Positions 1 through 5,451 of a stretch of 6,596 bases of DNA are shown in pieces (the stretch's first letter is position 1; the number at the start of each line of letters is the position of its first letter). Source of the DNA: Bacteroidota bacterium (GTDB lineage Bacteria > Bacteroidota > Bacteroidia > Flavobacteriales > Weeksellaceae); contig JAEWHB010000048.1 in NCBI GenBank assembly GCA_023388015.1, positions 1 through 6,596 of the forward strand. The letters run 5' to 3'. The position numbers and the translations under genes are program-made. The notes below the pieces were generated by a model that saw only the letters and a list, made by a program, of their open reading frames with translations, had not been told where the DNA came from and did not search any database.

Positions 1-1
1 T

Positions 2-1546
2 TTTGATGATTGGAATGCCAAAGGCGAATTGGTTTCAAAACTCGAACAAAATCAGGAGCTGAAATCCCTTCTTTTGGAAGAAACGCCTTGGGTGCGCGAT
101 GCACAAAGCGAAGAAGAACAAATGAAAAGAATTGCGGTTTTGTTTGATTTGAATAAAATGCGAAACGAACTTCAATCTGCGTATCAAAAATTAGCAGCCA
201 AACAAAGCGGTTCGGGCGGATTTCCTTGGTTTGAAGGCGGCGATGATAATCGATACATCACCACGCACATCGTTTCCGGTTTTGGACATTTGAAAGAAAT
301 GGGAATTGATTACGAATCCAATTTCGATATCAATTCCGAAAAAATGTTGGAAAAAGCCATTCAGTTCATCGACAATGAAATGGAAAAAGAATTCGATAAA
401 TATTTGAAAAACAATGAATTGGCACCATCTGTTTATAGTGGAATTCAATATTTGTATGCAAGAAGTTATTTCTTGGAGAAATATCCGATGAGCAAAAAAG
501 CCAATCAGGCAAAAGATTATTTCCTGAAGGAATTGGACAAAGGAAAATTTGACCAAAACCTGCAAACCCAAGCGATGCTGGCGATGATTTTCAATCGTTT
601 CGGGAAAAAAGATTTGGCCGTTAAAATTTTGAATTCGATCAAAGACAATTCGGTGGAAAGCGACGAAATGGGAATGTATTGGAAATCCAATGTAGCCGGA
701 TGGTTCTGGTACCAGGCACCGATTGAAACACAAGCGATGTTGATTGAAGCATTTGACGAAGTTTTGAACGATGTGGAAAGCGTAGAAAGCATGAAAGTCT
801 GGTTGCTCAAAAACCGTCAGACCAATCAATGGAGTTCTACCAAATCCACTACCGAAGCGGTTTATGCATTGATGAGTACCGGAAAGGACTGGACGAATGC
901 CGAAGAAGGAATTTCAGTGAAAATCGGAAATGAACCATTGGATTTGAAATCTTTAGAAAAAGCACCGCAAAGCGGAAGCGGTTATGTGAAAACTTCTTGG
1001 AACAAAGCAGAAATCCAACCGGAAATGGCAACTGTAAATGTTCATAAAGCCTCTCCGGGCGTAGCTTGGGGTGCGATGTATTGGCAGTATTTTGAAGATT
1101 TGGATAAAATAACCTCGGCTGAAACAGGCGTAAAATTCCGTAAAGAATTGATCCTGAAAAAGAATTCAGAAAACGGACCGGTTTTGACAAAAATTACCGA
1201 AAACACACCGATACAAATCGGAGATTTGGTAACGGTAAGATTGGAAATTCAAACCGACAGAGAAATGGAATTCGTACATATCAAAGACATGCGAGCCAGC
1301 GGATTTGAACCGACCAATGTTTTATCGACCTACAAATGGCAGCAAGGAATGGGTTATTACGAAAGCACGCGCGATGCGGCTACGAATTTCTTCATCGACC
1401 GTATGCCGAAAGGAACTTATGTTTTTGAATATGATGTAAGAGCTAACAACGCCGGGAATTTCTCGAACGGAATTACTTCGCTTCAGAATATGTATGCGCC
1501 GGAGTTGAGCGCACATTCGGAAGGAATTCGTGTTCAGATTAAATAA
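2..1546 (+). CDS. Alpha-2-macroglobulin family protein, C-terminal part (5' truncated by window edge)
   Basis: The reading frame is open from base 2 to a TAA at 1544-1546, giving 514 visible residues; the true start lies left of the window, so a TTG at 29 is only an internal Leu codon. Family hallmarks include GGFPWFEGG (nt 215-241), typical of the alpha-helical thioester-domain region of Bacteroidota A2M proteins, then NRQTNQWSSTKSTTEAVYAL (about nt 811-870). A C-terminal beta-rich macroglobulin domain follows (bMG10-like, about nt 1050-1546), containing VAWGAMYWQYFEDLD. Bacterial A2Ms are large periplasmic or envelope proteins thought to trap proteases. The thioester CxEQ motif, if present, would lie upstream and cannot be judged here. 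No downstream partner gene is on this strand, because the next gene is convergent. The family call is firm; protease-inhibitor function is an inference from the family. Confidence 0.9.
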   Translation, partial: FDDWNAKGELVSKLEQNQELKSLLLEETPWVRDAQSEEEQMKRIAVLFDLNKMRNELQSAYQKLAAKQSGSGGFPWFEGGDDNRYITTHIVSGFGHLKEMGIDYESNFDINSEKMLEKAIQFIDNEMEKEFDKYLKNNELAPSVYSGIQYLYARSYFLEKYPMSKKANQAKDYFLKELDKGKFDQNLQTQAMLAMIFNRFGKKDLAVKILNSIKDNSVESDEMGMYWKSNVAGWFWYQAPIETQAMLIEAFDEVLNDVESVESMKVWLLKNRQTNQWSSTKSTTEAVYALMSTGKDWTNAEEGISVKIGNEPLDLKSLEKAPQSGSGYVKTSWNKAEIQPEMATVNVHKASPGVAWGAMYWQYFEDLDKITSAETGVKFRKELILKKNSENGPVLTKITENTPIQIGDLVTVRLEIQTDREMEFVHIKDMRASGFEPTNVLSTYKWQQGMGYYESTRDAATNFFIDRMPKGTYVFEYDVRANNAGNFSNGITSLQNMYAPELSAHSEGIRVQIK

Positions 1547-1567
1547 TTGAAAGAATTCAGACACAAA

Positions 1568-1592
1568 AAAGCCGGATTTCTCCGGCTTTCTT
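1568..1592. terminator. Bidirectional intrinsic terminator between convergent genes
   Basis: Arms AAAGCCGG (1568-1575) and CCGGCTTT (1582-1589) pair perfectly around a 6-nt loop. The hairpin is followed by T-rich sequence on the plus strand and by T6 on the minus strand. It lies between the stop of the A2M gene (1546) and the stop of the convergent small lipoprotein (1602), so it can serve both. Confidence 0.85.
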
Positions 1593-1601
1593 TAATTTAG
1601 G

Positions 1602-1841
1602 TTATTCACATGTTGCCTCAATTTCAGCTCTCAGGTCCTCCCAAGTTTGATCACCGAGCGGATATTCCTGCGTAATACCTGTGCCAATATTGGTGACCCT
1701 ATAATTGTCACCATCTCGACAAAACTGGATGAGCGCATCTCCGTTTCGGCAATCAAAACAGTTGCCACTGTCATCATCATTTGAGCAATTCACGTTAAAA
1801 AAGGAAGAGGTTAGTAGTAAAATAATTACAATCTTCTTCAT
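1602..1841 (-). CDS. Small Cys-rich lipoprotein with SDDD-type surface-export signal (paralogue 1)
   Basis: This is a 79-residue protein of unrecognised family. It begins MKKIVIILLL with a hydrophobic signal peptide and a candidate lipid-acceptor Cys19, followed directly by SNDDD. In Flavobacteriia and Bacteroides an acidic C-S-x-D-D-D stretch is the known lipoprotein export signal that sends proteins to the outer surface, so surface display is inferred. The residues before Cys (V-N-C) are a relaxed lipobox. The mature part has C28-x2-C31-x9-C41-x36-C78 plus P61-L62 and W67. All of these are conserved in the paralogue at 2597-2854. A longer start at 1865 is in frame but is rejected, because the likely promoter -7 box overlaps it. 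The four non-lipid cysteines could form two disulfides or bind a metal; the sequence does not say which. Confidence 0.8.
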   Translation of the reverse strand: MKKIVIILLLTSSFFNVNCSNDDDSGNCFDCRNGDALIQFCRDGDNYRVTNIGTGITQEYPLGDQTWEDLRAEIEATCE

Positions 1842-1864
1842 GTGAATTAATATTTTATGAAGCA

Positions 1865-1895
1865 CGAAATTAGTGCTTTCTACTCAATGCACAAG
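1865..1895 (-). promoter_or_regulatory. Candidate promoter of lipoprotein 1, with inverted repeat over the -7 box
   Basis: Read on the minus strand, CTTG (1892-1895) is 19 bp from TAATTTCG (1865-1872). Each box is one base off the Bacteroidota consensus TTTG/TAnnTTTG. Transcription would start near 1858, downstream of the ATG at 1865 and upstream of the ATG at 1841, which supports the shorter protein. A 6-bp inverted repeat AAGCAC/GTGCTT (1860-1865 and 1873-1878) brackets the -7 box. Confidence 0.45.
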
Positions 1896-2075
1896 TAGGC
1901 TTTGAGCATACAAACTGGATTCATTTTTATAAAATCATAGTTTTCAGCACTTTGAAAGAATTATGATTAATTTTAAATATCCAATTTTAACTTAATGATA
2001 ATTTAAAAATACCGGAATTGAGTTACATCCCATGCAGATATTTGGGCTCCAATAAAGAAGTTAGAAAAATTGGGT

Positions 2076-2104
2076 AAAAAAAAAAAAACGAGGGAATCCG
2101 GCTT
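2076..2104 (-). terminator. Degenerate terminator with 13-base homopolymer after the TonB-like gene
   Basis: On the minus strand the stop codon at 2105-2107 is followed by AAGCCGGATTCCCTCG and then T13 (A13 at 2076-2088 on the plus strand). The proximal arm matches the GCCGG arm of the terminators at 1568 and 2554. The distal CCGGC arm is replaced by CCCTCG, so only about three weak pairs remain. The T-tract suggests it once was, or still partly is, a terminator. Confidence 0.4.
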
Positions 2105-2536
2105 TTATTTATTTTGGGATAAATCCATTTTAACTTTAAAATTGACCGACATCCCTTTATAAGTGGCAGGTTTTATATACTTTCCTTTATTATTTTGTTG
2201 TTTAAACACCTCATTTAATCTTTTTAAAACTTTAACAGCAATGAAAGGATTACTGTCTTCTGTATAGCTAAAATCCTTTACTGTTCCCTCCCGGCTGACT
2301 GTAAAGTAAATTATAACTTTGTGATTCTTTTTAATTTCTTTTTGAAACTCGTCTCTGTTTAAAGAATATAAATCCCGTAATTCATAAATGAGTTTATCGC
2401 GGAAACAAGACTTCAGCTTTTCATTGGAATCCTTGCGATGGCAGCCATGATAAACCGGGAAAGTATCCACTTCAATTAGTTGTGACCATGCCATCGATCC
2501 AAATAATACGGCTAGGAGAAATAGAGAAATTTTCAT
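2105..2536 (-). CDS. Secreted TonB C-terminal-domain-like protein
   Basis: The protein has 143 residues. MKISLFLLAVLFGSMAWSQ is a clear cleavable signal peptide, with cleavage near residue 18. The mature part resembles the C-terminal domain of flavobacterial TonB-like proteins. It has a F-P-V-Y-x-G-C start (residues 26-32), a second Cys44, strand V74-V80 followed by S-R-E-G-T-V (81-86), a helix around 98-112, and a closing strand K127-L139. True TonB has an uncleaved membrane anchor and a Pro/Lys-rich spacer; both are absent here, so energy transduction is unlikely and the protein is probably a free periplasmic or secreted domain. It lies between two paralogous lipoprotein genes on the same strand. 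Upstream there are only 17 bp between a strong hairpin and the ATG. The fold assignment is moderately confident; the role is unknown. Confidence 0.75.
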   Translation of the reverse strand: MKISLFLLAVLFGSMAWSQLIEVDTFPVYHGCHRKDSNEKLKSCFRDKLIYELRDLYSLNRDEFQKEIKKNHKVIIYFTVSREGTVKDFSYTEDSNPFIAVKVLKRLNEVFKQQNNKGKYIKPATYKGMSVNFKVKMDLSQNK

Positions 2537-2553
2537 GTTTTTTGGTTAAATAA

Positions 2554-2578
2554 AAAAAGCCGGAAAGTCCGGCTTTTT
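2554..2578 (-). terminator. Strong intrinsic terminator between lipoprotein 2 and the TonB-like gene
   Basis: AAAAAGCCGG (2554-2563) and CCGGCTTTTT (2569-2578) form a perfect 10-bp stem around a 5-nt loop. On the minus strand the hairpin ends in a run of seven T. It lies 18 bp after the stop of lipoprotein 2 and 17 bp before the start of the co-directional TonB-like gene. Confidence 0.85.
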
Positions 2579-2596
2579 GGTTTTTCTATAATTTTA

Positions 2597-2854
2597 TTAT
2601 AATCCCATATTACATGCTTCTTGTAAACCGGCTTTAATATCTGCCCAAGACTCTCCGTCTAAAGGAACATTTTCATTCTGTCCCATTGCATTAACTGTAT
2701 AATAATCGTTACCTTCTTCGTAGCAATATTCCATTGTCAAAATAAGATTACACTCAAAACAGTCTCTTCCGCCTCCTTTATCGTCATCACTTGAACAGTT
2801 AACGAAAGCAAGAGATCCTGCAACGGCCAATAAAATAAATGTTAATTTTTTCAT
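2597..2854 (-). CDS. Small Cys-rich lipoprotein with SDDD-type surface-export signal (paralogue 2)
   Basis: This is an 85-residue protein of unrecognised family. MKKLTFILLAVAGSLAFVNC is a signal peptide ending in candidate lipid-acceptor Cys20, followed by SSDDD, a textbook Bacteroidota surface-lipoprotein export signal. The mature part carries C32-F-E-C35, C44 and C81, plus P64-L65, W70 and D72. Its spacing C-x2-C-x8-C-x36-C is almost the same as in the 1602-1841 protein (x9 in place of x8), and W is ten residues before the last Cys in both. The two are therefore paralogues, although most other residues differ. A near-consensus promoter lies upstream and a strong hairpin follows, so the gene can be a monocistronic unit with limited read-through. 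No enzymatic motif is visible; the function is unknown. Confidence 0.82.
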   Translation of the reverse strand: MKKLTFILLAVAGSLAFVNCSSDDDKGGGRDCFECNLILTMEYCYEEGNDYYTVNAMGQNENVPLDGESWADIKAGLQEACNMGL

Positions 2855-2887
2855 GATAATTAATTAAATTTTGTTTAAATAAAGTTG

Positions 2888-2918
2888 CAAAACTATCCTT
2901 TTTGTGGTGATTTACAAA
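2888..2918 (-). promoter_or_regulatory. Consensus Bacteroidota promoter of lipoprotein 2
   Basis: On the minus strand TTTG (2915-2918) is separated by exactly 19 bp from TAGTTTTG (2888-2895). Both boxes match the consensus TTTG/TAnnTTTG with no mismatch. The predicted start of transcription is near 2881, giving a leader of about 27 nt to the ATG at 2854. Confidence 0.75.
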
Positions 2919-3041
2919 TGATTGCGTGAGTCTTTAGGAATGATGAAAACAATTGAGCCAACACCAAACGATTAAAACACACATATTCAAGCCTTTATAT
3001 CTAATTTATTAAAATTCTAAATTAATAATAGACTTTAATTC

Positions 3042-3072
3042 TTTGAAGAATGTTTTCAAATCAATAAATTTA
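3042..3072 (+). promoter_or_regulatory. Candidate promoter of the DUF4256 gene
   Basis: TTTG (3042-3045), a 19-bp spacer and TAAATTTA (3065-3072, one mismatch to TAnnTTTG) lie about 30 bp before the ATG at 3103. The intergenic space 2855-3102 holds this and the divergent promoter of lipoprotein 2; nothing else was recognised in it. Confidence 0.55.
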
Positions 3073-3102
3073 TTTCTTCTAAAAAACTAGAATTATTATT
3101 TT

Positions 3103-3669
3103 ATGGCAAAATCATCCCAAACAGTTTCTGCTGGAGAAAAAGAAGAAATTTTAATCATTCTTAAATCTCGTTTTGAGAAAAACAAACAACGTCACAAAGG
3201 TTTAGAATGGGATTTAATCGAAGAAAAACTCGGGGAAAATCCCGACAAAATTTGGTCATTAATTCAAATGGAAAAAACCGAAGGAGAGCCTGATTTAGTG
3301 AAATTTGATCCGAAAGAAAAGGTATATATTTTCATGGATTGCGCACCCGAAAGTCCGAAAGGACGCAGAAGTCTTTGCTATGACCGAAAAGCGCTGGACG
3401 CCCGTAAGCAACACAAACCGGCCAACAGTGCTATGGATTTTGCAAACGAAATAGGAATTGAAATTCTAAACGAAGATCAATATCGGGAATTGCAAGAAAC
3501 CGGCGAATTTGATTTGAAAACTTCAAGTTGGATTTTAACGCCAGATGATGTGCGGTCCAAAGGTGGTGCACTCTTTTGCGACCGTCGTTATGGAAAAATT
3601 TTCACGTATCACAACGGTGCAGATTCCTATTATGCAGCGCGAGGATTCCGAGGAATATTGAAGGTATAA
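3103..3669 (+). CDS. DUF4256 domain-containing protein
   Basis: This 188-residue soluble protein has no signal peptide and matches the DUF4256 family over its whole length. Recognisable blocks are RFEKNKQRHKGLEW (23-36), an acidic FMDCAPESPKGRRSLCYDR segment (about 77-95), GIEILNEDQYREL (118-130), the K-T-S-S-W motif near 140 and a C-terminal GGALFCDRRYGKIFTYHNGA then YYAARGFRG. The conserved Cys, Asp, Arg and His residues look like a site for catalysis or ligand binding, but the family has no established biochemical role that I know of. The start is fixed by the upstream promoter; the leader is about 24 nt without a Shine-Dalgarno sequence. It is a single-gene unit, convergent with the YegP-like gene. 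Confidence 0.88.
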   Translation: MAKSSQTVSAGEKEEILIILKSRFEKNKQRHKGLEWDLIEEKLGENPDKIWSLIQMEKTEGEPDLVKFDPKEKVYIFMDCAPESPKGRRSLCYDRKALDARKQHKPANSAMDFANEIGIEILNEDQYRELQETGEFDLKTSSWILTPDDVRSKGGALFCDRRYGKIFTYHNGADSYYAARGFRGILKV

Positions 3670-3701
3670 AAATTCCGGCCTTTGGAAAAAAGCCGGAATT
3701 T
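3670..3701. terminator. Bidirectional hairpin terminator between DUF4256 and YegP-like genes
   Basis: AAATTCCGGC (3670-3679) and GCCGGAATTT (3692-3701) form a perfect 10-bp stem with a 12-nt loop, directly after the DUF4256 stop. The minus strand continues in T5 after the stem, while the plus strand has only TTT before CAGG. It is therefore a better terminator for the convergent YegP-like gene ending at 3720. Confidence 0.75.
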
Positions 3702-3719
3702 CAGGTTTGAAAAAAATTT

Positions 3720-4046
3720 TCAGCTCTCAACTTCTTCCACAGAAGCCTCGGGTGCGTTCGTCATCACAGATTGGACGCCGTTTTTGGCGCCTGATTCGCT
3801 TTCATACATTTGGCTGGTCCCAATAACTTGTCCGTTGGATGCTTTTAAATTAAACATCCATTTGTCGCTTCCGCTTTGTTTCAATTCGAACATGGATGCG
3901 TCCTGAGAATTTTTCTTTACAGATTCAATTCCATTTTGACAACCTGATTTTTGGGCATACCCTTGACTGGCCAGAATGTTCTGTCCATTTTTGGCTTTCA
4001 GCCGAAACCGATATTCACCGGCTTTGTCCTGATACATTTCAAACAT
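3720..4046 (-). CDS. YegP-like protein, two tandem DUF1508 repeats
   Basis: The protein has 108 residues and two homologous halves. Repeat 1 (about 1-50) has F-E-M-Y, R-F-R-L-K-A-K-N-G-Q-N-I-L-A-S-Q-G-Y and N-G-I-E-S-V-K-K-N. Repeat 2 (about 51-100) has F-E-L-K, M-F-N-L-K-A-S-N-G-Q-V-I-G-T-S-Q-M-Y and N-G-V-Q-S-V-M-T-N-A-P. These are the signature elements of DUF1508, found in tandem in E. coli YegP. The domain is a small alpha/beta fold of unproven function and is cytosolic here (no signal peptide). It ends in an acidic tail, EASVEEVES. It is divergent from the DUF6150 gene across 108 bp and convergent with DUF4256. No clear consensus promoter was seen upstream of the ATG. Confidence 0.85.
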   Translation of the reverse strand: MFEMYQDKAGEYRFRLKAKNGQNILASQGYAQKSGCQNGIESVKKNSQDASMFELKQSGSDKWMFNLKASNGQVIGTSQMYESESGAKNGVQSVMTNAPEASVEEVES

Positions 4047-4113
4047 GTTTAATAATTTTGGTTAAATTCCCAAGATATAAAAATTAACTTATCGGATGAA
4101 ATTATCTGATTCT

Positions 4114-4146
4114 TAACTTTAATTTCTAACTTTAATTCGAATTAAA
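4114..4146 (+). promoter_or_regulatory. Direct repeat plus 16-bp palindrome before the DUF6150 gene, possible operator
   Basis: TAACTTTAATT occurs at 4114-4124 and again at 4127-4137 (13-bp period). The second copy runs into a perfect palindrome TTTAATTCGAATTAAA (4131-4146) that ends 8 nt before the ATG at 4155. The half-site TTTAATT is thus present three times: two direct and one inverted. A poor promoter, TCTG-N18-TAACTTTA (4105-4134), may overlap it. A regulatory role is an inference from the arrangement. Confidence 0.4.
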
Positions 4147-4154
4147 TTTTTAAA

Positions 4155-4493
4155 ATGAAAACAATCTTTACCGCCCTTTCTTTTCTAGTCTTTAGTTCTA
4201 TTTACGGATTTGGACAAATCATCTTCTCATCTGACTGGAAATCTGAAGCAGATGTAAAAGTCTTTGTAACCGAATGGAAAAGTGATGCAGACCTGATTGT
4301 GTACAAAACAGACTGGAAATCTGAAGCCGGACAAAACGATGGGATCTGGTTTTTTACCGAGTGGAAATCAGAGGCCAAAAAGAAAATTTATTTCACCGAA
4401 TGGAAATCGGAAGCCGATGTAATCGTGTTTTTTACGGATTGGAAAAGTGATGCCGGTTGGAAAAACGCCTCGAAAAAACATTATTTTTATTAA
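4155..4493 (+). CDS. Secreted DUF6150-type protein with six W-K-S-[DE]-A repeats
   Basis: The protein has 112 residues. Residues 1-21 (MKTIFTALSF to YGFGQ) are a cleavable signal peptide, so it is exported. The rest is repetitive: [ST]-[DE]-W-K-S-[DE]-A recurs six times with Trp at 28, 41, 54, 70, 83 and 96. Each motif is followed by a short hydrophobic strand such as VKVFV, LIVYK, KKIYF or VIVFF. The repeat order and the tail GWKNASKKHYFY resemble the DUF6150 family, in which I recall Y-x-Y-Q-A-D in place of W-K-S-E-A. The layout fits a compact all-beta repeat fold exposing a ladder of Trp and acidic residues, perhaps for binding; this is an inference. It is a single gene, closed by a 12-bp hairpin. 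Confidence 0.78.
   Translation: MKTIFTALSFLVFSSIYGFGQIIFSSDWKSEADVKVFVTEWKSDADLIVYKTDWKSEAGQNDGIWFFTEWKSEAKKKIYFTEWKSEADVIVFFTDWKSDAGWKNASKKHYFY
4236..4454 (+). repeat. Six in-frame coding repeats of the W-K-S-[DE]-A motif
   Basis: Trp codons start at 4236, 4275, 4314, 4362, 4401 and 4440, so the unit lengths are 39, 39, 48, 39 and 39 bp. Copies 1 and 3 share TGGAAATCTGAAGC, while copies 2 and 6 share TGGAAAAGTGATGC. This indicates duplication within the gene. Copies 3 and 6 carry A-G after the motif and a longer tail, splitting the array into two triplets. Confidence 0.85.
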
Positions 4494-4498
4494 ACATA

Positions 4499-4526
4499 AA
4501 ACCTCAGAAAATCATTTCTGAGGTTT
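4499..4526. terminator. Bidirectional terminator between DUF6150 gene and fabI
   Basis: AAACCTCAGAAA (4499-4510) and TTTCTGAGGTTT (4515-4526) form a perfect 12-bp stem with a 4-nt loop (ATCA). T-rich DNA lies on both sides. It sits between the stops of two convergent genes (4493 and 4548). Confidence 0.88.
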
Positions 4527-4547
4527 CTATTTTATGCTTATTTATTT

Positions 4548-5354
4548 TTATAAAAACCGGTCGGCAACTTGCTGCGATACGCCTGTTGTAGAATATCCGC
4601 CGTCATTGTAAAGATTTTGCATGGTCACTTTTTTGGTCAGATCGGAAAACATCGTCACGATGTAGTTCGCACAATCATCGGCCGTTGCATTTCCAAGCGG
4701 CGACATTTCATCGGCAAACTTCATAAATCCACCAAAACCTTTCACGCCTTGTCCGGCTGTAGTAGGTGTCGGAGACTGAGAAATTGTATTGACACGCACA
4801 TTTTTCTCGGTTCCCCAATAATATCCAAAACTTCTCGTAATCGACTCCAAATACGCTTTGTTGTCGGCCATATCGTTATAATCCGGATAAACTCGCTGCG
4901 CCGCAATGTATGTCAGAGCCAGGATACTCCCCCACTCGTTCATCGCATCTTTGTCCCAGGCTGTTTTCATCACTTTATGGAAAGAAACCGCCGAAATATC
5001 CCAACCTTTGGTCAGGAAATTATAATCCATATCGGTATAGTGTTTTCCTTTCCGCACGTTGACACTCATGCCGATGGAATGCAAAACAAAATCCAGTTTC
5101 CCGAATTTCTCAATCGCTTTGTCAAACAAATTGGAAAGATCTTCCATAGAAGTAGCATCAGCTCCGATTACTTCCGAACCGGTTTTTTCTGCCAATCCGT
5201 TCAATTCCCCCATTCTCAGAGCAACCGGCGCGTTGGTCAAAATAAATTCTGCTCCTTCTTCGTGGCATCTTTCAGCCGCTTTCCAGGCAATCGAATTGGC
5301 ATCAAGCGCACCAAAAATAATTCCTTTCTTTCCTTTTAATAATCCGTATGACAT
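4548..5354 (-). CDS. fabI: Enoyl-[acyl-carrier-protein] reductase [NADH]
   Basis: FabI reduces trans-2-enoyl-ACP to acyl-ACP in the last step of each fatty-acid elongation round, in the cytosol. The 268-residue protein (E. coli FabI has 262) is a short-chain dehydrogenase-type fold. It has the dinucleotide-binding stretch GALDANSIA (15-23), LHSIGMSV (91-98) and LALTYIAAQRVYPDYNDMADNK (145-166). The latter gives the FabI pair Tyr149 and Tyr159 with Lys166, in the Y-x6-K arrangement. The segment ISQSPTPTTAGQGVKGF (191-207) replaces the E. coli A-G-P-I-R-T-L loop and is typical of the Bacteroidota branch. All catalytic residues are present, so the gene looks intact. It is transcribed away from hicAB from its own promoter and is closed by the hairpin at 4499-4526. 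As a core biosynthetic gene it is expected to be important for growth. Confidence 0.95.
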   Translation of the reverse strand: MSYGLLKGKKGIIFGALDANSIAWKAAERCHEEGAEFILTNAPVALRMGELNGLAEKTGSEVIGADATSMEDLSNLFDKAIEKFGKLDFVLHSIGMSVNVRKGKHYTDMDYNFLTKGWDISAVSFHKVMKTAWDKDAMNEWGSILALTYIAAQRVYPDYNDMADNKAYLESITRSFGYYWGTEKNVRVNTISQSPTPTTAGQGVKGFGGFMKFADEMSPLGNATADDCANYIVTMFSDLTKKVTMQNLYNDGGYSTTGVSQQVADRFL

Positions 5355-5377
5355 ATTCTTAAATTTTAAATCAATTC

Positions 5378-5385
5378 CAAAAGTA
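5378..5385 (-). promoter_or_regulatory. fabI promoter -7 box
   Basis: On the minus strand TACTTTTG matches TAnnTTTG perfectly, 24 bp upstream of the fabI ATG. Transcription would start near 5371, giving a leader of about 17 nt. No good -33 box is present 19 bp further upstream (about 5405-5408), which suggests a weaker or activator-assisted promoter. Confidence 0.5.
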
Positions 5386-5421
5386 AAGAATTTTGTTGGA
5401 AGTTGGGAAGGAAAATGCTAG

Positions 5422-5451
5422 TAACATTTTTGTTATATAACAAATTTGTTA
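5422..5451. promoter_or_regulatory. hicAB operator: four TAACA/TGTTA half-sites
   Basis: Half-sites TAACA (5422-5426), TGTTA (5431-5435), TAACA (5438-5442) and TGTTA (5447-5451) alternate in orientation. They form TAACATTTTTGTTA (near-palindrome), TTTGTTATATAACAAA (perfect, 5429-5444) and TAACAAATTTGTTA (perfect, 5438-5451). The outer two centres are 16 bp apart. HicB antitoxins with a DNA-binding domain commonly repress their own operon, so HicB is the likely ligand. Confidence 0.7.

Noticed and set aside
191..1564. Several minus-strand open frames opposite the A2M gene (191-829, 517-810, 849-1190, 1322-1564)
   Set aside because: They are complements of a clear A2M coding sequence, with Phe/His/Ile-rich composition typical of shadow frames.
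1842..1865. Longer start of lipoprotein 1 at 1865 (adds eight residues)
   Set aside because: The proposed -7 box overlaps this ATG, so the transcript would begin downstream of it; the MKK start at 1841 gives a normal signal peptide.
1933..1968. Inverted repeat AATCATA / TATGATT with a 22-nt loop in the spacer 1896-2075
   Set aside because: Short arms in very AT-rich DNA are expected by chance; no gene or promoter is placed to use it.
2105..2536. Calling this gene tonB
   Set aside because: It has a cleavable signal peptide and lacks the membrane anchor and proline-rich spacer needed for a TonB energy transducer.
3682..4087. Plus-strand open frames at 3682-3906 and 3896-4087
   Set aside because: They lie opposite the YegP-like gene, which has two matching DUF1508 repeats.
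4236..4454. Regular 39-bp repeats considered as a CRISPR array or non-coding tandem repeat
   Set aside because: The units stay in one frame, differ mostly at synonymous or conservative sites, and follow a signal peptide; they encode protein repeats.
4569..5339. Long plus-strand open frame (256 codons) and a second at 5059-5421
   Set aside because: Both are antisense to fabI, whose product is fully recognisable; their translations are Arg/His/Phe-rich with no domain.
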